Source of the DNA: Vulcanimicrobiota bacterium
Lineage (GTDB): Bacteria > Vulcanimicrobiota > Vulcanimicrobiia > Vulcanimicrobiales > Vulcanimicrobiaceae
Direction of reading: 5' to 3'
Assembly: GCA_003168375.1 (NCBI GenBank)
Contig: PMSI01000001.1
Coordinates: forward strand, 1,736,001-1,800,000
Length of the DNA: 64,000 nt
Both the position numbers and the translations under genes were made by a program. Every line of letters begins with the position of its first letter. Within the stretch, counting starts at the first letter, position 1. Shown in pieces: positions 42,748-51,634 of this stretch. The notes beneath the pieces were generated by a model. The model worked only from the letters and a program-made list of their open reading frames with translations. It was not told where the DNA came from and did no database searches.

Positions 42748-43560
42748 ATGAGTGCTGTCCTCGACACCCGCCGCACCGGAACCACGATCTGGTCGCACCG
42801 GCAATTCGAGCTCGTGCGCATGTCGGCGATCCGGCAGCTCAAGGCCCGCTATCGGGGGACGGCGCTCGGCGTCCTGTGGTCGTTCGCGAACCCCTTGATG
42901 ATGACCGCGCTGTACACGGTATTGTTCGGCACGGCGTTCGCATCGTACTATGGCGGCTCGACGCACCGCTACCTGTTCTCCGTGTTCGTCGGCGTGGTCG
43001 TCGTAACGCTGTTCCTCCAGGCGACGGGCGAGGCAATCGTCACCGTCGTCGCCAACGGCGGGCTGCTAAACAAGATCGCGCTCGACCCCGAAACATTCCC
43101 GCTCGCCGCGATCATGGCCAACGCGTTCCAGCAACTGGTCACGACCTTCCCGGTGATCCTGGTGTTGGCCGCCGTCGTCACGCACGACCCGCTCCGCGTC
43201 GTGCTGGTCCCGTTCGTCCTCGCGGCGGTCGTCGCGCTGTGCGCGGGATTCGGGATCGCGCTGTCGGCGCTGTACGTATTTTTTCGCGACCTTTCGTACC
43301 TGTGGGGGATCATCGGCTTCATTTTCTGGATGACCAGCCCCGTCTTCTATCCCGCCGCGCTCGTGCCGGCGGGGGTGCGGCCGCTGCTGTCGGTGAACCC
43401 GATCGGGCTCGGCATCGCAGCGCTGCGCGAGGTGACGCTCGGCAAAGGTCCGATCGATCTCGGCGTGGTCGGCATGTTCTTGCTGATCTCGGCGGTGGCG
43501 CTGGTCGCGGGGCACCTGATCTTCCGCTCGCTGCGTCGCGACTTCATGGACTTGCTCTGA
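42748..43560 (+). CDS. Polysaccharide ABC exporter, permease subunit (Wzm-like)
   Basis: 270 residues from ATG 42748, with six membrane segments of the ABC-2 type. Features: cytoplasmic RMSAIRQLKARYRGTALGVLW at the first helix, LFGTAFASYYGG, FFRDLSYLWGIIGFIFWMTSPVFYP, and the C-terminal NPIGLGIAALREVTLG. Partner of the ATPase at 40474. Export of a completed polymer through this pair would be an alternative to the Wzx/Wzy route encoded at 4.5-11.7 kb, implying two glycans or a hybrid system. Confidence 0.92.
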   Translation: MSAVLDTRRTGTTIWSHRQFELVRMSAIRQLKARYRGTALGVLWSFANPLMMTALYTVLFGTAFASYYGGSTHRYLFSVFVGVVVVTLFLQATGEAIVTVVANGGLLNKIALDPETFPLAAIMANAFQQLVTTFPVILVLAAVVTHDPLRVVLVPFVLAAVVALCAGFGIALSALYVFFRDLSYLWGIIGFIFWMTSPVFYPAALVPAGVRPLLSVNPIGLGIAALREVTLGKGPIDLGVVGMFLLISAVALVAGHLIFRSLRRDFMDLL

Positions 43561-43578
43561 TGGACATGACGAGGGCCT

Positions 43579-44772
43579 CTACGCGAATAAGTGGATGAAG
43601 GCATGATACGCATTCGGAAATGACGGAGCGGCGAACAGAAGCCATCCGACCACGACGAACGCGAAGGTCGTTCCGACCGAGGCCAACCGAACGAACCGGC
43701 CACCCGCCCGCAGGATCGCGACCTTCGGCACAACGGTGAGTTGCCAAGAGCGATGGACGGCGAGCCCGACTCCGTGCCATAGCCCCCATACCACAAAGGT
43801 CCACGCCGCGCCGTGCCAAAGACCGGCGATTCCCATCGCGACGAAGAGGTTGCAGGCCGTCACGAACCGCGAACCCCGACTGCCGCCGAGCGGGATGAAG
43901 ATGTAGTCGCGGATCCAACTCGAAAGCGACATGTGCCAGCGGCGCCAAAACTGTGCGATGTTCGGCGCGTGATACGGTCTCTCAAAATTCTCGGGAATCC
44001 GCAGTCCAAGCAGCCCAGACATTCCGATCGCAATGTCGGAGTAGCCGCTGAAGTCAAAGTAGATCTTGGCGGCGTACGCAAACATCGCGACCCAATAATC
44101 CAACCGGCCGTAAATGTCGCTCGGCAACAGGATCGGCTGAATGAACAGCGTCATCGAGTCCGCAATGACCGTTTTCTTGGTCAAACCGATGACGACGCGG
44201 TACGCGTTCAGCAAGAACGTCTGCGTAGAGGGCATCTCGATCGAGCGCACCTGCGGCGCGAAGCTCTCGAAACGTTTGATCGGTCCCGCCACGAGCGTGG
44301 GGAAGAACATGGTGAACACCGCGAAATCAAGCAGGTCCAGAGCGACGATCTTCCTCAGGTAGATGTCCACGAGAACATGGACGAACTCGAACGTGAAGAA
44401 CGAGATGGCGAGCGGCACAACGATGTTCGGAAGCGGGAGTATGTTATGCCCAGCCACCTGATCCACCGTGGCCGCTAGGAACTTCGTGTACTTGAAAAAG
44501 AAGAGCGTTCCCGCGATTGTCGCGACGCCCAGAATGAGGAAGAGCTTGCGCTTTCGCTGCGACCCGTCCGAACGAAGCATCGCATGGCCCAGCGTGTAGG
44601 TGATCGTCGCAAGTGCGACGATCAATAACAGATATGCCGGCACCGAATACGCATAGAACATCGCGCCCAGCGCGATGAGGGCATGCGGCCGATTGCGCGC
44701 CGGGACGATGCTCCAGTACACGAGCAACCCGATCATCGCGAAGAGCCCGAACACCCAGGTGTTGAAGATCAT
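43579..44772 (-). CDS. MBOAT-family O-acyltransferase (AlgI/DltB-like)
   Basis: 397 residues with about 10-11 membrane segments. Family marks: YFDFSGYSDIAIGMSGLLGL, NFERPYHAPNIAQFWRRWHM, SSWIRDYIFIPLGGSRGS and the catalytic His in GLWHGAAWTFVVWGLWHG. These enzymes pass acyl groups across the membrane to surface polymers (alginate, teichoic acid, exopolysaccharide). ATG overlaps the SGNH stop (ATGA), and a DltX-like microprotein gene heads the operon. The acyl donor could be an acyl-ACP from the cassette at 55.5-64 kb (inference). Confidence 0.93.
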   Translation of the reverse strand: MIFNTWVFGLFAMIGLLVYWSIVPARNRPHALIALGAMFYAYSVPAYLLLIVALATITYTLGHAMLRSDGSQRKRKLFLILGVATIAGTLFFFKYTKFLAATVDQVAGHNILPLPNIVVPLAISFFTFEFVHVLVDIYLRKIVALDLLDFAVFTMFFPTLVAGPIKRFESFAPQVRSIEMPSTQTFLLNAYRVVIGLTKKTVIADSMTLFIQPILLPSDIYGRLDYWVAMFAYAAKIYFDFSGYSDIAIGMSGLLGLRIPENFERPYHAPNIAQFWRRWHMSLSSWIRDYIFIPLGGSRGSRFVTACNLFVAMGIAGLWHGAAWTFVVWGLWHGVGLAVHRSWQLTVVPKVAILRAGGRFVRLASVGTTFAFVVVGWLLFAAPSFPNAYHAFIHLFA

Positions 44773-45773
44773 CGGGCCAGCACGTTCCGCAGGACCGCCG
44801 CCAGGTGGCGATTGCCGGCGATCGTCAGATGGTCGTTGTCGAGGAACTCGGCCGGGGCGAAGGCCCGATCGAGATCGATGACTTGCACGCCCGACTGCTC
44901 GAGCAGCGCGCGGGTCCGCGCGAGGTTGCTCCGGTATTCCGGTGCGTCGATGTAGTCGTGCAGCAACGCATGGTTCGTCGGCGTCAGAATCGCAATCGAG
45001 CGGATCCGCTCGTGCCTCAGGAGGCGGATCGATTTCAGCAGGAATTGGAGCGACACGTTCTGTTCATCCAGCGGTGAGAGATCGTAGGTGCCTTCGAACT
45101 GGGCTGCCGTCGGCCGATGGGCCGCGTCGCCGCGAGCTTTCGCCCCGCTCAGTGTCTGTACGAAATCATCGGCCGCATGGACGGCGTCGACTTGATCAAA
45201 GATCGCCTCGCGCAGATCGGAGCGCAACGCGTAGAGCTTCCAATGTGCCGTCATCTCAGAATCAAGAGCGTGTTCGAAGGATCTCTGCGGGCCGGTTTGG
45301 TCAAGGAGTCCGCGCTCGCCCGGGGTGAACAGCGACCCCGCTAAGGCATTTAGCGAGGGATGAACCGTCCGATACGCACTGTCCGCCGGACTGAATTCCT
45401 TTTGATTCACGTTGAAGACGACCGTACTCGGATGCACGCCCTCGCTCAGCATCAATCGCAGCAGGGCATACAAATTGACCGGGCTGCCACCCTGAAAGGC
45501 GAGATTTCGCGCAGGTAGGCCGCCGGCACGCAACAGGCTGACTGCTGATTGGGACGGCCTAACCTTATATCCCCACAGGACAGAATCGCCGATGAAAAGC
45601 GCCTGCGGCGACTCCCTCGCGAGTGCGTGCACTTCACGCTCGAGGTAAGCCGCTGAAAAGTTATCGCTGAACCGCTCGAAACGTGGAAACCACGTACCGA
45701 TCGCTACATCGGTCGCAGACAAGAGCACGACAAGCACGAGCATGGTCAAGCCCAGGGGTGCAAGCGCGCGCAT
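44769..45773 (-). CDS. Membrane-anchored SGNH/GDSL-type acyl hydrolase or transferase
   Basis: 334 residues. Signal anchor at about 7-25, then the SGNH fold: block I FIGDSVLWGY (Ser64), NLAFQGGSPVNLY (Gly block), FNVNQKEF (Asn block) and C-terminal DNDHLTIAGN (Asp-x-x-His). Comparable to DltD, AlgX and PatB partners that finish or edit acyl transfer outside the membrane. Flanked in one operon by the DltX-like gene (2-bp gap) and MBOAT gene (ATGA overlap). Substrate unknown. Confidence 0.87.
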   Translation of the reverse strand: MRALAPLGLTMLVLVVLLSATDVAIGTWFPRFERFSDNFSAAYLEREVHALARESPQALFIGDSVLWGYKVRPSQSAVSLLRAGGLPARNLAFQGGSPVNLYALLRLMLSEGVHPSTVVFNVNQKEFSPADSAYRTVHPSLNALAGSLFTPGERGLLDQTGPQRSFEHALDSEMTAHWKLYALRSDLREAIFDQVDAVHAADDFVQTLSGAKARGDAAHRPTAAQFEGTYDLSPLDEQNVSLQFLLKSIRLLRHERIRSIAILTPTNHALLHDYIDAPEYRSNLARTRALLEQSGVQVIDLDRAFAPAEFLDNDHLTIAGNRHLAAVLRNVLAR

Positions 45774-45775
45774 CT

Positions 45776-46012
45776 TCAGAAGTCCGTGTAGATGAAGCGC
45801 GATTCGGTCGACGGGCCGAACACGATGATCGCAATGACGAGTAAGAAGAGGACGACGCCCAGGACGAGCGGCCGAGCAAGCAATCGTCCGAAGGCGCGGT
45901 ACATTGGGTCGTCCGCGAGCGCCTCTTCCACGCTCACCGCGCCCGGGACAGGCTCAATCATCGATACCCGAGCCGCGTTCTTGAGAAGCGAACTGCGCAC
46001 CTGGCGTCGCAT
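45776..46012 (-). CDS. DltX-like single-pass microprotein ending FIYTDF
   Basis: 78 residues from ATG 46012, or 61 from ATG 45961; neither has a clear ribosome site. One membrane segment (RPLVLGVVLFLLVIAIIVFG), then a short exposed tail GPSTESRFIYTDF. The gene is first in an operon with SGNH and MBOAT genes, two bases before the SGNH start. In the D-alanylation pathway the microprotein DltX works with DltB (MBOAT) and DltD (SGNH), and its conserved C-terminal aromatic motif with a Tyr carries the acyl group. Size, topology, tail and neighbours match that design. By analogy the Tyr in FIYTDF would be the acyl carrier. Confidence 0.7.
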   Translation of the reverse strand: MRRQVRSSLLKNAARVSMIEPVPGAVSVEEALADDPMYRAFGRLLARPLVLGVVLFLLVIAIIVFGPSTESRFIYTDF

Positions 46013-46064
46013 CGTGGCCCGAGCGAAGGACTGGCGCTCGACGCCCGAGTATCGTTGGCGTCAT

Positions 46065-47876
46065 ATGAGACCGCTCGCGCTGCTGGCAGCGATCAGTATG
46101 GTGCTGCTGTGCCGCGACGCCGTTATTGCAGAGACGAATGTTTCGACGTTCGCCGGATCGGGCGCGACCGGCTACGCGGACGGCTCCTCACAAAACGCGT
46201 CGTTCATGTTACCGCTAGGAGTAGCGTACGACGCGGATGGCAACCTGTACGTCGCCGATGCCGCTGCGCAGCGGATCCGGAAGATCGCGCGCGATGGGAG
46301 CGTACGAACGCTGGCCGGCGGCGGAAGCGTCGACGCGTCCGGCGTTTGGACTCCGGGTGGGTACGTGGACGGCGACGGGTCCGTCGCACGCTTCAACCAT
46401 CCCTCGGCGGTCGCCATCGGTCCGGACGGGCGGGCGTACGTCGCCGATAGCTATAACCATTGCATTCGAGTCGTTGCGCAGGACGGCACCGTCTCGACGC
46501 TCGCCGGCTCCCCGACGCGGTCCGGCTTGCGCGCCGGACCTCGCGACGTCGCCGAGTTCATCATGCCGATGGGACTCGCCTTCGACCGCAAAGGCAACCT
46601 GTACGTCGTCGATGCGGGCCTGGCGAACGCGGTGCGCAAGATCGATCGCGACGGTGTCGTGAGCGACGTGAAACTGCCGGGTCACGTCCAGCCGCCGGGC
46701 GGGCTCGCCGTCGTCGATGACGCGAATGGACTCACGTTCGTGCTGGCAGATCTCTCGGGGCTGTACGTTCGTCATGCGGACGAATCCGTCACGATCTTTC
46801 GGAACGAGTATTTTCGCACGAAGTGCGCTGCTCGGACGGCTCCCGGCTACGTGGCATGCGATCAGCCCGAGACGATTCTTCGAGAACACCGCGACATCGG
46901 GACCCCGATCGGGGTCGCGGCGTTCAACGACCACATCTTTGCGTACACTGATTTCCGGACGAACTCCGTGCGGTTCGTCGACGTGCGCTCGTCGACGGAG
47001 CGTTTGCTCGCCGGATACGCGCTCGAGGACGGGTCCGGCCGGGGCGCCGGCGCACGCGACGGCGAGGGGCGAAGCGCGACCTTCAACATGCCGTTCGGGA
47101 TCGCGATCGGACCGAGCGGGGAGCTGGCTATTGCCGACGGCGGGTCGCGTCGCGTCCGCGTCATACGCGACGTCGACCGGACGGAGCCGCTGGCCGTCGC
47201 GGATGCGGCGCGCACCTCTGCGCCGAGCGGGAGGCGTGTCGTCGCCTACGCAGGCGACGCGACGGTATGGCAGGGGACGGAGTGGGGTGATTCGATCGAA
47301 GGCCGGCTGCAGCGGCGCCTCAACGAGAGCGCGTGCGCGGGGTGCAAGACGCTCCAGGTCGTCCCCGTCGTGCTCGGGCCTTCGTTCAAGGACGGCCTCG
47401 CGGTATTGGGATCGCTCCCGAACCATCGCTTCGACGTCATCGTGCTGCAGTTGAACGTGCTCGATGCCGCCGGGCTCGCCAATGTCGACGTTCGACGGCT
47501 GATCGCCTCGCCGGGCGTTTGGCGGACGAGCGTGACGCCGGCACTGCAGCGGCTCGCCGCGGCCGTGAAGCGCCGCGGTTCTCGATTGCTCGTCCTCGCG
47601 CAGCCGTTACCGGCGGATGTTGGCCCGGCGACCGCGCTTTGGGCGCGCGAGAGGGCGGTCTCGTCTGCCGGCGAGACCGGCGTCGCAGCGCTCGAAGCCG
47701 CCGTCGTCGCATCGGGTGTGCCGCTCGCCGATGCCGTGCGTGAGTTCGCGGCGAGCGAAAACTCCGCTGCGCCGGCGGCGCTCTTTTCGACCGACGGCAC
47801 GGAATTTGCAAGCGGCGGTCGCGAAGCCCTCGCCGCGAGCGCCGCTCGTGCACTGCTGAGCCTGCGCGAATGGTGA
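46065..47876 (+). CDS. Exported NHL-repeat protein with degenerate SGNH-like domain
   Basis: 603 residues with a signal peptide (LALLAAISMVLLCRDAVIA). Residues about 25-370 form an NHL propeller with repeats such as GVAYDADGNLYVADAAAQRI, AVAIGPDGRAYVADSYNHCI and GIAIGPSGELAIADGGSRRV. Residues about 385-603 look like an SGNH-hydrolase domain (VVAYAGDATVWQGT, FDVIVLQLNVLDAAG, RLLVLAQPLP). The GDS serine is Ala and the terminal Asp-x-x-His is missing, so catalysis is doubtful. Divergent from the MBOAT operon (52-bp gap) and overlapping its paralogue downstream. A glycan- or acyl-recognition role is possible. Confidence 0.82.
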   Translation: MRPLALLAAISMVLLCRDAVIAETNVSTFAGSGATGYADGSSQNASFMLPLGVAYDADGNLYVADAAAQRIRKIARDGSVRTLAGGGSVDASGVWTPGGYVDGDGSVARFNHPSAVAIGPDGRAYVADSYNHCIRVVAQDGTVSTLAGSPTRSGLRAGPRDVAEFIMPMGLAFDRKGNLYVVDAGLANAVRKIDRDGVVSDVKLPGHVQPPGGLAVVDDANGLTFVLADLSGLYVRHADESVTIFRNEYFRTKCAARTAPGYVACDQPETILREHRDIGTPIGVAAFNDHIFAYTDFRTNSVRFVDVRSSTERLLAGYALEDGSGRGAGARDGEGRSATFNMPFGIAIGPSGELAIADGGSRRVRVIRDVDRTEPLAVADAARTSAPSGRRVVAYAGDATVWQGTEWGDSIEGRLQRRLNESACAGCKTLQVVPVVLGPSFKDGLAVLGSLPNHRFDVIVLQLNVLDAAGLANVDVRRLIASPGVWRTSVTPALQRLAAAVKRRGSRLLVLAQPLPADVGPATALWARERAVSSAGETGVAALEAAVVASGVPLADAVREFAASENSAAPAALFSTDGTEFASGGREALAASAARALLSLREW

Positions 47877-49717
47877 CGAGTATGTCGGCGAAGAGACTGC
47901 GAATCGTTGCGCGAACGGCCGCGTTCGCGGCGTTGGCGTGGGGCGGCGTCGTCGGCGGGGCTCAGGCGGGCGTCGTCGCGACGCTCGCCGGCTCGGGATT
48001 ACCGGGACTTGCCGATGGTGCTCATGCGTCGGCGTCGTTCTTGATGCCGGCCGCGCTCGCGTACGACCGTGCCGGGAATCTGATCGTCATCGATTCCGCC
48101 GCCCAGCGCGTACGCCGCGTGCGGCCCGACGGTACCGTGGAGACCATCGCGGGTTCCGGTGTGCTCGTAAAAGGCACCGGACACGTAGCGGGAGGTTTTG
48201 CGGACGGTGCCGGACCCACAGCCCGATTCAACTGGCCGCGCGGTATCGCGATCGCCAAAGATGGAACGATCTACGTCGCGGACACAGGCAACCATTGTAT
48301 CCGTGCGATCTCATCATCGGGGCGCGTCTCCGTCTACGCGGGTTCGCCCGCACGTGCGGGTCGCGAGCTCGGTTCGCGCCGAGCGGCGACGTTCACGACG
48401 CCGATGGGTCTCGCGGTCGACGCGAAAGGCGACCTGTACGTCGCGGACCCGGCGGCGGGGCTTCGGAAGATCGATGCCGACGGCAACGTGACGGCGGTGC
48501 CGCTCGGTCACAATCCGACCGGAGTCAGCATCGGCGAAGCCGGCGGACTCACGATGTACGTCGTCGATCGCGACGGGATCCTGATCGCGTATCCCGACGG
48601 CCGCCATTGGCGGCTGCGTTCGCTGAATCAAGAAGGTTCATTCGACAGTGGGGCCTCTTTGCCGGACCCGCCGGGCACGGTCGAACGCGACATGGCAATG
48701 CAGCGGCCCGTCGGCTACGCGCAGTCCCTCACGGTGCTCCCTGGCGATCAGATCTTTTTCGCGGATCCGCGCGCGAACACGATCCGGTACGCATTTCCGG
48801 CCTACGCGTTCTCCGAAACGCTGGCGGGAAGCGCAACCGAGGATGCCGCCGGTGAAGGTGCCGGATATCGCGACGGCGCGAATCGTGAGGCCCGCTTCAA
48901 TGGGCCGCTCGGGACCGCTGCGAGCGCCGACGGGTCGACGATCGCGATCGCCGACGCCGGCAACCGGCGAGTGCGCCTGCTTCGAATCGACGTCCCGCGC
49001 GATCTCGTGCAGCAGGCTACTCTCGTCCCACTCGGCGACGCGCCCGAGAATGCGTACCGCATCCTGTACCTCGGTCCTTCGTGGACCTGGTACGACAGTA
49101 CGGGCTCCGACTCGATATCGAGCCGGCTCGAAGAGCAGTTGCAGGCTGACGGCGCGTTGGCTTCGGCAAAGCTCGTACCGAACGTTCGCTTCTTCGGCGG
49201 CGTCGGTTCCCTGGACCCGATCGAGTCGGTTGCTCGAACGGTCGCCGATTTGGGCATCGACAAGCTCGTCCTCCTCGACGTCACGGAACTCACCATCCAG
49301 TCGAACATGCAGACCGAGCTCACCGAACCGGCCACGTGGCAAACCACATTCAGTTCGCGCCTGCGAGCCGCCGATGCCATCCTGCGCGCCGCGCACGTGC
49401 GCTTTGTCGTCGACATCCATCCGTTTCCGCTCGAGTTCTCGGCGAACGAGTATCCGCTTTCGCGCATGGGCCTGCCCGCGCTCGGCACGGGCCGCATCCC
49501 CGAGACGCGACTCCGGCCGCTGCTCAGGCAAGCCGTTCTCGCCGCCGGCGTCGAGCTGATCGACACCTATCCGGATTTCCAAGATGAGGCGCGGCATCCG
49601 AGCGCGCCGATGACGGGGACGGTCGACTCGCACTACTCGGTGTTCGGACGCGCCGTCCTCGCGCGAGCCATCGCGCATGGGCTCGAGAAGCTCGCTCCGT
49701 GGGCGAGCGAGCGCTGA
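47870..49717 (+). CDS. Exported NHL-repeat protein with SGNH-like domain (paralogue)
   Basis: 615 residues; ATG 47870 overlaps the upstream stop by seven bases, with GTG 47873 or ATG 47882 as alternatives. The signal peptide ends near AQAG. An NHL propeller follows (about 40-385: ALAYDRAGNLIVIDSAAQRV, GIAIAKDGTIYVADTGNHCI, GTAASADGSTIAIADAGNRR). The SGNH-like domain is about 395-615: block I reads RILYLGPSWTWYD (GPS, not GDS), KLVLLDVTELT, VVDIHPFPLEF and a final DSHYSVFG. The latter retains Asp-x-His, so activity is more plausible than in the upstream copy. The pair probably works with the adjacent acylation trio. Confidence 0.83.
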   Translation: MVTSMSAKRLRIVARTAAFAALAWGGVVGGAQAGVVATLAGSGLPGLADGAHASASFLMPAALAYDRAGNLIVIDSAAQRVRRVRPDGTVETIAGSGVLVKGTGHVAGGFADGAGPTARFNWPRGIAIAKDGTIYVADTGNHCIRAISSSGRVSVYAGSPARAGRELGSRRAATFTTPMGLAVDAKGDLYVADPAAGLRKIDADGNVTAVPLGHNPTGVSIGEAGGLTMYVVDRDGILIAYPDGRHWRLRSLNQEGSFDSGASLPDPPGTVERDMAMQRPVGYAQSLTVLPGDQIFFADPRANTIRYAFPAYAFSETLAGSATEDAAGEGAGYRDGANREARFNGPLGTAASADGSTIAIADAGNRRVRLLRIDVPRDLVQQATLVPLGDAPENAYRILYLGPSWTWYDSTGSDSISSRLEEQLQADGALASAKLVPNVRFFGGVGSLDPIESVARTVADLGIDKLVLLDVTELTIQSNMQTELTEPATWQTTFSSRLRAADAILRAAHVRFVVDIHPFPLEFSANEYPLSRMGLPALGTGRIPETRLRPLLRQAVLAAGVELIDTYPDFQDEARHPSAPMTGTVDSHYSVFGRAVLARAIAHGLEKLAPWASER

Positions 49718-49725
49718 GTGTACGC

Positions 49726-50733
49726 ATGAATCCGAACGGCCTGGCGCCGCTGGTCGTCGCCGTGATCCCGACGTTCCGGGCCCGTTCGACGATCGGCCGC
49801 GTGATAGAACGGGCACTCGAGGTTGTCGACATCGTCATCGTTGTCGATGACTGCTGTCCGGAGTTGAGCCACGAGGTTGTCGAGCGTTCCGAGCGCGTCC
49901 GGGTAATCTGTCACGACGTCAACCGTGGGGTCGGGGGCGCGACGAAGACCGGGATGATCGCGGCCTTGGAGATCGGCGCGGACATCATCGTCAAGATCGA
50001 TGCGGACGATCAGATGGACGTGTCGTTCGTGCCGGCGATCGTGAAGGTATTCGGGCAGTATCCCGAGGTCGACTTGGTGAAAGGCAACAGGTTTGCCGAC
50101 GCTGCCACGCTGCGCACGATGCCACTGGCTCGGCTCATCGGAAACGCGGGGTTGACCTTGCTGGTGAAGTTCAGCAGTGGCTACTGGACGATCACCGACC
50201 CGACCAATGGGTTTATCAGCGTGCGCGGCGACGCGCTCCGCCGCATCGATGTCGCGTCGCTTGCCGATCGCTATTTCTTCGAGATCGATCTGCTCTGCGC
50301 GATGGGCCTCCGCCGAGGCGTCATTTGCGAGCTCGATATGCCGGCGATCTACGGTGGTGAGACAAGCTCTCTTTCGATCCCGTCGGTCCTGTTCTCGTTC
50401 CCTCCGAAGTTGTTCATGCGGTTCCTGCGGCGTCTCCTGGTGAACTATCTCGTCGTCGAAATCAACGTTGGAACGTTGTGCGGGGCACTCGGATTTCCGC
50501 TGCTGCTCTTCGCGATCGTCTTCGGCGGGCACGAATGGTACACATCGCTCTCGACCGGTGTCTCGCGGCCGACCGGCACGATCGTGCTCGCACTGCTGCT
50601 CTTCATGATCGGTTTTCAGCTCTCGCTCCAGGCGCTGCTGTACGACGTGCAGTTCTCCACCAAAACGATCAAGGCCACGCGCGAGCATCACCCGGCGCGG
50701 CGAACGGCGTACGACCCTGAGGTACGGCGATGA
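49726..50733 (+). CDS. GT2 glycosyltransferase with C-terminal membrane segments (DPM1/ArnC-like)
   Basis: 335 residues from ATG 49726 (GTG 49699 would overlap the previous gene). The GT2 fold has VAVIPTFRARSTIGRVI, VVDDCCPE, HDVNRGVGGATKTGM and KIDADDQMD (DxD), and DPTNGFISVRGDAL. Two membrane helices lie at about 250-275 and 285-312. This form loads a sugar on polyprenyl phosphate for use by periplasmic GT-C enzymes. YfhO-type proteins and the membrane protein at 53702 are candidate users. Overlaps the deacetylase gene (ATGA). Confidence 0.9.
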   Translation: MNPNGLAPLVVAVIPTFRARSTIGRVIERALEVVDIVIVVDDCCPELSHEVVERSERVRVICHDVNRGVGGATKTGMIAALEIGADIIVKIDADDQMDVSFVPAIVKVFGQYPEVDLVKGNRFADAATLRTMPLARLIGNAGLTLLVKFSSGYWTITDPTNGFISVRGDALRRIDVASLADRYFFEIDLLCAMGLRRGVICELDMPAIYGGETSSLSIPSVLFSFPPKLFMRFLRRLLVNYLVVEINVGTLCGALGFPLLLFAIVFGGHEWYTSLSTGVSRPTGTIVLALLLFMIGFQLSLQALLYDVQFSTKTIKATREHHPARRTAYDPEVRR

Positions 50734-51539
50734 GGGCTGGTGCGAGCGCCGGACAGGGATCTTCGCTGTACGTTCTCGCCCACCAGGACGACGAGTACGG
50801 ATGCGCAGCGCAGATCTCGCGTGACGCCGCGTCGGGCCGTACGATCGCGGTCATTTTTCTCACCGACGGCAGCACGCCCGCCGTCTCGGAGAGCGTGCGA
50901 ACGGTGGAGAGTCGGGCCGTCCTGAGTTCGCTTGGCGTCGCAGCCGCTGACGTGCACGTCGTCGGCGCGGGCTTGCAGATCCCGAGCGAGGCGCTACCCG
51001 AGCGCATCGACGACGCGTACCGGGGCCTGCGCGAACTCGTGCAGAGCTTGGAGCTACGCTCGCCGCTCCGCATCTATGCGCCGGCCTGGGAGGGCGGACA
51101 CCCGGATCACGACGCGACGCACCTCGCCGCCGCGCGGTTGGCTCGCGAGCTGGGCGTCGAGCAGATGTGCGAGGTAGCGCTGTACAACGGATTCCGGAGG
51201 CCGGGCCCGTTCTTTCGCGTGCTGTCGTTCTGCGATGGTGCACGCGTCGGTCCGGAATCAGGCCCGCCGCTCTCGATACGGGAGGCGATCCGCTACGCGC
51301 TCCTGTGCCTCCGCTATACATCGCAGCGGCGTACATGGTTGGGGCTCTTTCCGGGAGCATTCGCGCGGCTCGTGACGCGCCGGCGACATGCGATCAGACT
51401 CGTCTCGACCGACCGGCCGATTCGGCGGCCGCACGAGGGCTCGCTGTACTATGAGCGGCGCTGGGGCTTCCCGTACGAGCGTTTTGTGGCGCTCACGGCG
51501 AGGTTCGCCCCGATGGAAGAACGCGCCGCTGCCCAGTAA
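50730..51539 (+). CDS. PIG-L/LmbE-family deacetylase
   Basis: 269 residues. Metal and catalytic motif AHQDDE (17-22) and the second histidine motif GHPDHDA (about 128) are intact, so it should be an active zinc N-deacetylase for an N-acetyl-sugar conjugate. YVLAHQDDEYGCAAQIS and VIFLTDGSTP are usual for the family. No signal peptide, so it acts on a cytoplasmic nucleotide- or lipid-linked sugar. The free amine could be re-acylated by products of the ACP cassette (inference). Coupled to the GT2 gene by ATGA. Confidence 0.9.
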   Translation: MRAGASAGQGSSLYVLAHQDDEYGCAAQISRDAASGRTIAVIFLTDGSTPAVSESVRTVESRAVLSSLGVAAADVHVVGAGLQIPSEALPERIDDAYRGLRELVQSLELRSPLRIYAPAWEGGHPDHDATHLAAARLARELGVEQMCEVALYNGFRRPGPFFRVLSFCDGARVGPESGPPLSIREAIRYALLCLRYTSQRRTWLGLFPGAFARLVTRRRHAIRLVSTDRPIRRPHEGSLYYERRWGFPYERFVALTARFAPMEERAAAQ

Positions 51540-51634
51540 TCAAGGGGCCTCTGAGGGTCGGGCGAATACTCGAAATCTCCCGTCACGAAGGTAGATGAAT
51601 CATCCCCAAGACGCCATTCAAGTCGGCCAATTCA

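Noticed and set aside
46065-47876. Active GDSL esterase call for the first NHL protein
   Set aside because: The block I serine is replaced (GDA) and no terminal Asp-x-x-His is present.
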